This document shows positions 60,646 through 64,000 of a stretch of DNA of 64,000 bases, piece after piece. Numbering within the stretch: the first letter of the stretch is position 1; each line of letters starts with the position of its first letter. Under the pieces are notes generated by a model. It saw only the letters and a program-made list of their open reading frames with translations. It was not told the origin of the DNA and searched no databases. Both the position numbers and the translations under genes were made by a program. This DNA comes from Kosakonia sacchari SP1. Lineage in GTDB: Bacteria > Pseudomonadota > Gammaproteobacteria > Enterobacterales > Enterobacteriaceae. The stretch is from positions 620,001 to 684,000 of the forward strand of contig NZ_CP007215.2 in NCBI RefSeq assembly GCF_000300455.3, written 5' to 3'.

Positions 60646-61377
60646 GTGGGTAATAATTTGATGCAGACGGATCTATCCGTGTGGGGCATGTACCAGCATG
60701 CCGACATCGTTGTGAAGGTGGTGATGATCGGCCTGATTCTGGCGTCTGTCGTCACGTGGGCGCTTTTCTTCAGCAAAAGCGTTGAGATGATTTCACACAA
60801 GCGCCGCCTCAAGCGTGAGCAGCAGCAGTTGGCTGATGCCCGCACTCTGGATCAGGCGAGTGAAATTGCTTCCGCTTTCCACGCGCGTAGCCTGAGCACA
60901 ATGTTGATCAACGAAGCCCAGAACGAACTGGAGTTATCCGCAGGCAGCGAAGATAACGAAGGTATTAAAGAGCGCACCGGTTTTCGTCTGGAACGTCGCG
61001 TTGCCGCCACCGGTCGCCATATGGGGCGCGGGAATGGTTATCTGGCAACGATTGGCGCGATCTCGCCATTTATTGGTCTGTTTGGTACCGTTTGGGGCAT
61101 CATGAACAGCTTCATCGGTATTGCGCAGACGCAAACCACCAACCTCGCGGTTGTCGCGCCGGGCATCGCGGAAGCGCTGCTGGCAACGGCTATCGGCCTG
61201 GTTGCTGCTATCCCGGCGGTGGTGATTTACAACATCTTCGCCCGTATGATCGGCAGCTATAAAGCGACCCTCGGCGATGTTGCCGCGCAGGTTCTGCTGC
61301 TGCAAAGCCGCGATCTGGATCTGGCTGCCAGCAACGCTCAGCCGGTTCGCACCGCGCAAAAATTACGAGTAGGTTGA
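60646..61377 (+). CDS. exbB: TonB-system proton channel subunit ExbB, GTG start
   Basis: 243 aa from GTG 60646 (MGNNLMQTDLSVWGMY), GGAG 9 nt upstream. Three membrane helices, the last two with ATIGAISPFIGLFGTVWGIM and VVAPGIAEALLATAIGLVAA. With ExbD and TonB it powers iron-siderophore and B12 import. GTG is also used in E. coli. Overlaps nothing; exbD follows 6 bp later. Confidence 0.96.
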   Translation: MGNNLMQTDLSVWGMYQHADIVVKVVMIGLILASVVTWALFFSKSVEMISHKRRLKREQQQLADARTLDQASEIASAFHARSLSTMLINEAQNELELSAGSEDNEGIKERTGFRLERRVAATGRHMGRGNGYLATIGAISPFIGLFGTVWGIMNSFIGIAQTQTTNLAVVAPGIAEALLATAIGLVAAIPAVVIYNIFARMIGSYKATLGDVAAQVLLLQSRDLDLAASNAQPVRTAQKLRVG

Positions 61378-61383
61378 TTCGTC

Positions 61384-61809
61384 ATGGCAATGCGTCTTAA
61401 TGAAAACCTGGACGATAACGGCGAAATGCACGAAATCAACGTCACGCCGTTTATCGACGTGATGTTAGTGCTGCTGATTATCTTTATGGTGGCCGCGCCG
61501 CTTGCCACGGTTGATGTGAAAGTTAACCTGCCGGCATCGACCAGCCAGCCGCAACCGCGCCCGGAAAAACCGGTTTATCTGTCGGTAAAAGCAGATAACA
61601 CCATGTTTATTGGTAACGATCAGGTTACCGATGAAACGATGGTTAACGCGCTGAATACGCTAACCGAAGGTAAAAAAGACACTACTATCTTCTTTCGCGC
61701 GGATAAAACCGTGGATTACGAAACGATGATGAAGGTGATGGATACGCTGCATCAGGCGGGATATCTGAAGATCGGTCTGGTGGGCGAAGAAGTCGCGAAA
61801 GCGAAGTAA
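61384..61809 (+). CDS. exbD: TonB-system energy transducer subunit ExbD
   Basis: 141 aa (E. coli 141). Single membrane helix containing the proton-carrying Asp25 (VTPFIDVMLVLLIIFMVA), then a periplasmic domain ending GLVGEEVAKAK. Operon with exbB, terminated by the hairpin just downstream. Confidence 0.96.
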   Translation: MAMRLNENLDDNGEMHEINVTPFIDVMLVLLIIFMVAAPLATVDVKVNLPASTSQPQPRPEKPVYLSVKADNTMFIGNDQVTDETMVNALNTLTEGKKDTTIFFRADKTVDYETMMKVMDTLHQAGYLKIGLVGEEVAKAK

Positions 61810-61821
61810 CGCGAACACAAT

Positions 61822-61849
61822 AAAAAAGCTGGCGGATGCCAGCTTTTTT
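61822..61849. terminator. Bidirectional terminator between exbD and yghA
   Basis: AAAAAAGCTGGC, loop GGAT, GCCAGCTTTTTT, symmetric for the convergent genes. Confidence 0.9.
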
Positions 61850-61856
61850 ATGCCTG

Positions 61857-62753
61857 TTATCCAAGATGTTCGCCGCCCGTCACGCCATGCACTTCGGCGG
61901 TGACGTAGCTTGATTCCTGGCTCGCCAGATAGACATAAATCGGTGCCAGTTCCGCAGGCTGCCCGGCACGCTTCATTGGCGTTTGCTGACCAAACTGCGG
62001 CAGTTTCTCCTGCGGCTGACCCCCGGCAATTTGCAACGCTGTCCAGATTGGTCCTGGTGCGACGATATTAACGCGAATGCCTTTTTCCGCGACCTGCTTC
62101 GCCAGTCCCCGGCTGTAATTGAGGATTGCCGCCTTGGTTGAGGCGTAGTCCAGCAGATGTGTACTCGGTTGATATGCCTGAATAGACGATGTGGTAATAA
62201 TGCTCCCGCCCGCTGGCAGCAGCGGCACGGCTTCCTGGGTTATCCAGAACAGCGCAAAAACGTTAACGGTGTAGGTTTGGGTAAATTGCTCTGTCGTCAG
62301 GTTGGCAATCTCTTCCACGGCAGTCTGTTTACCCGCCACTAGCGCCAGAATATCCAGCCCGCCAAGCTGCTCTTTTGCCTTGTGCGGCAAAGAGCGGGCA
62401 AAAGACTCATCGGTCAGGTCACCGGGAATTAACACCGCTTTGCGCCCGGCGGCTTCGATTTGCGCTTTCACCTGCTGCGCGTCTTCCTCTTCCGCAGGCA
62501 AATAGTTGATGGCGACATCTGCGCCTTCGCGCGCATAAGCAATAGCCGCTGCGCGGCCAATGCCGGAATCGCCGCCGGTCACCAGCGCTTTGCGATCTTT
62601 TAGCCGCCCGCTACCGACATAACTGTTCTCGCCGCAGTCGGGAACGGGATCCATCTTCGACTGTATGCCTGGCGTTGGTTGCCGCTGTTTCGGGTATTCG
62701 CCAGTGTAATACTGCGTGGTGGGATCCTGCATTTTCGTCTGGTTATTCGCCAT
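61857..62753 (-). CDS. yghA: Short-chain dehydrogenase YghA
   Basis: 298 aa (E. coli 294). NAD(P) motif [12 protein letters not shown], active-site Ser in [11 protein letters not shown] and Tyr-Lys in [14 protein letters not shown]. The N-terminal part has the typical [20 protein letters not shown] of this subfamily. Oxidoreductase with a poorly defined native substrate; E. coli YghA reduces aldehydes and lactones. Convergent with exbBD. Confidence 0.94.
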   Translation of the reverse strand: MANNQTKMQDPTTQYYTGEYPKQRQPTPGIQSKMDPVPDCGENSYVGSGRLKDRKALVTGGDSGIGRAAAIAYAREGADVAINYLPAEEEDAQQVKAQIEAAGRKAVLIPGDLTDESFARSLPHKAKEQLGGLDILALVAGKQTAVEEIANLTTEQFTQTYTVNVFALFWITQEAVPLLPAGGSIITTSSIQAYQPSTHLLDYASTKAAILNYSRGLAKQVAEKGIRVNIVAPGPIWTALQIAGGQPQEKLPQFGQQTPMKRAGQPAELAPIYVYLASQESSYVTAEVHGVTGGEHLG

Positions 62754-62869
62754 TACGTACCCTCCATATCGGTTGTTGAGTACTTAAGGGTAGAAGCCTG
62801 AGCTGAAAATGCAGACTAATTCAGGATTATCTTGAGGCGAAGGTGTACAAGCGCAGGAGAGGGAAAGGG

Positions 62870-63313
62870 CTATTTGGTGTTTGCGGCTTGCTTCGCCGCC
62901 GCTTCTTCTTCCAGTGCCACGGTTGTGACATTCGAGGTACGATATTCGCCATCGCTTAGTTTGCGGCTCAGGCGTAACGTCGCGGTTTCGCGGCTCAGAA
63001 TGTACTGATAGTTCGCTTCCAGGCGCCCCATGATTTTGTCCCGCAGCTCCGGTTTTTGCGCGATGATGGCTTCGATGACGGCGCCATAAATCTCTTCTTT
63101 CACCTGCAGGGGATAGATTTCGCGACGGTTCTGCCATTTCAGGCGTACCAGCGCCGCAGGAATAGAAATCAGTTCACGCGCGATTCGCTGAATAGTTTCG
63201 TTTTTACTTAATATCAGGGCTTCTTTATTTTGCTTTAAGATAAATTCGTCACTTTTTTTCTCTTCTAAAGCTAAATAAACGTTATTATTATCGACCTCTT
63301 TCACGTTATTCAT
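62870..63313 (-). CDS. Unrecognised 147-aa-class protein, second gene of a pair
   Basis: 147 residues from ATG 63313 (MNNVKEVDNNNVYLALEEKK), overlapping the upstream gene by 8 bp; the frame is open to 63388 inside that gene. Soluble, helical, with a basic middle part (VRLKWQNRREIYPL) and an Ala-rich C-terminus (EEEAAAKQAANTK). No signal peptide. I do not recognise the family. The start of the gene is AT-rich, unlike yghA. Probably acts with the overlapping gene. Confidence 0.65.
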   Translation of the reverse strand: MNNVKEVDNNNVYLALEEKKSDEFILKQNKEALILSKNETIQRIARELISIPAALVRLKWQNRREIYPLQVKEEIYGAVIEAIIAQKPELRDKIMGRLEANYQYILSRETATLRLSRKLSDGEYRTSNVTTVALEEEAAAKQAANTK

Positions 63314-63710
63314 CCCCGAACTTATAAAACATTGGTGTATCTTTTTCTCGGGTAATGAGATTAAGCCAAATCTCATTACCTGCTTCATTTATTTGCTGAG
63401 TTTTATCCGCAATTATTTGGCTTAATGTTTGGGCATCTATCTCGCCTTCCGCTTGTAAATCATTAAGTAAACGCGCGAAAGTCTCGATTTTTACCACACG
63501 CAATAGCCGCTCTTTTATATGGCGGTCGCGTTCTTCCAGCAGCATATTTCTCGACTGCCCGGTACGGCTGGCATTCGCTAATATATCGTTAGCATGTTCA
63601 GCGAGTGTTCTTTTACCCTGAGTTAAATTAGGCTCTTTTCCTTCTTCTCCAGGCTTGGTTTCAACGGCAGAAATGTGAAATCGTGCCGGGACAAGATTCT
63701 CGGGAAGCAT
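63306..63710 (-). CDS. Unrecognised 134-aa protein, first gene of a pair
   Basis: 134 aa from ATG 63710; AAGGA lies 8 nt upstream, which fits better than an in-frame TTG at 63716. Soluble, charged, helical (LAEHANDILANASRTGQSRN, LLRVVKIETFARLLNDL), acidic C-terminus (MFYKFGDE). No recognised domain. Overlaps the downstream gene by 8 bp, so they are translationally coupled. Divergent from the membrane protein gene at 63813. Confidence 0.65.
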   Translation of the reverse strand: MLPENLVPARFHISAVETKPGEEGKEPNLTQGKRTLAEHANDILANASRTGQSRNMLLEERDRHIKERLLRVVKIETFARLLNDLQAEGEIDAQTLSQIIADKTQQINEAGNEIWLNLITREKDTPMFYKFGDE

Positions 63711-63812
63711 TTCCAATGTCCTTTAATATCAACAGGGAAGAGGGTGTTCAGGCGTGAGGTTCGTTGACAATATCATGGCGCACTTTTAAAATCAAAAAAA
63801 AGGAGCCTGCTC

Positions 63813-64000
63813 ATGAACAGTATTTTTTATTCTGTTATTGCTTTATTGCTGCTGACGGGCGGCGTTCTTTTATTGATGCGTGAGTACAATAAAAAAGCTC
63901 CCCTTAGTGAAATTGACAATCCGCCTTTACCACCGCAACCGTTGTCAAAAGAGGAAGGGGAAGATCATTTCTCCGCGTTAATGAATGCGATTACTCCAGT
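63813..64000 (+). CDS. Start of a membrane-anchored protein (partial, runs off right edge)
   Basis: 62 codons visible, open to the window end. AGGAG lies 7 nt before ATG. An N-terminal membrane helix (SIFYSVIALLLLTGGVLLLM) is followed by a Lys-bearing cytoplasmic or periplasmic part with a Pro-rich stretch (NPPLPPQPLSKEEGEDH). Could be an anchor of a larger envelope protein. The function is unknown, and the AT-rich base composition matches the divergent pair. Confidence 0.6.
   Translation, partial: MNSIFYSVIALLLLTGGVLLLMREYNKKAPLSEIDNPPLPPQPLSKEEGEDHFSALMNAITP

Overview
This window is chromosome from a gamma-proteobacterium of the order Enterobacterales, close to the Enterobacter/Kosakonia/Klebsiella group. 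The order mug, rpoD-dnaG-rpsU, tsaD, plsY, folB, uppP, cca, ygiM, ygiF-glnE-hldE, ubiK, ribB, zupT, ygiD, ygiCB, tolC, nudF-yqiB-cpdA-yqiA-parE, mdaB-ygiN, qseBC, ygiW, parC-plsC-ftsP, ygiQ, dkgA-yqhD-yqhC, yghB-metC-exbBD is the E. coli core order, and most proteins have E. coli lengths. I cannot fix the genus from the sequence alone.

Layout. 1-4.1 kb: an accessory four-gene signalling operon read leftwards (FIST sensor, soluble histidine kinase, receiver-HDOD protein, receiver with a degenerate HD-GYP domain). 4.2-5.4 kb: a small secreted protein and tRNA-Ile2. 5.5-25 kb: core housekeeping genes, including the rpsU-dnaG-rpoD macromolecular synthesis operon, tsaD, membrane lipid and undecaprenyl phosphate genes, CCA-adding enzyme, glutamine synthetase regulator, LPS heptose synthesis, and ribB behind an FMN riboswitch. 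25.3-28.2 kb: a three-gene TRAP transporter. 28.2-36.3 kb: ygiC-ygiB, tolC and the nudF-to-parE cluster. 36.3-38.6 kb: a divergent pair of unrecognised genes, AT-rich. 38.6-44 kb: AraC regulator, DUF2264 protein, LacY-like transporter and GH88 unsaturated glucuronyl hydrolase, a likely module for taking up and cutting uronic-acid oligosaccharides. 44-54.8 kb: ygiN, mdaB, qseCB, ygiW, parC, plsC, ftsP, ygiQ. 54.8-55.2 kb: a structured non-coding stretch. 55.2-62.8 kb: dkgA, yqhD, yqhC, yghB, metC, exbBD, yghA. 62.9-64 kb: two overlapping unrecognised genes and the start of a membrane protein.

How genes work together. Topoisomerase IV is split between parE and parC, 11 kb apart. cpdA and a CRP-like site upstream of the DUF2264 gene are both part of cAMP control. 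metC (MetJ boxes) and exbBD (Fur-like box) share a divergent promoter region. qseBC diverges from ygiW over two 11-bp-phased GTTAA repeat pairs. The accessory material (FIST operon, TRAP operon, 36-44 kb island, 63-64 kb genes) sits between conserved blocks, as expected for insertions at permissive sites.

Limits: all family assignments are by reading the protein sequences; no database search was run.
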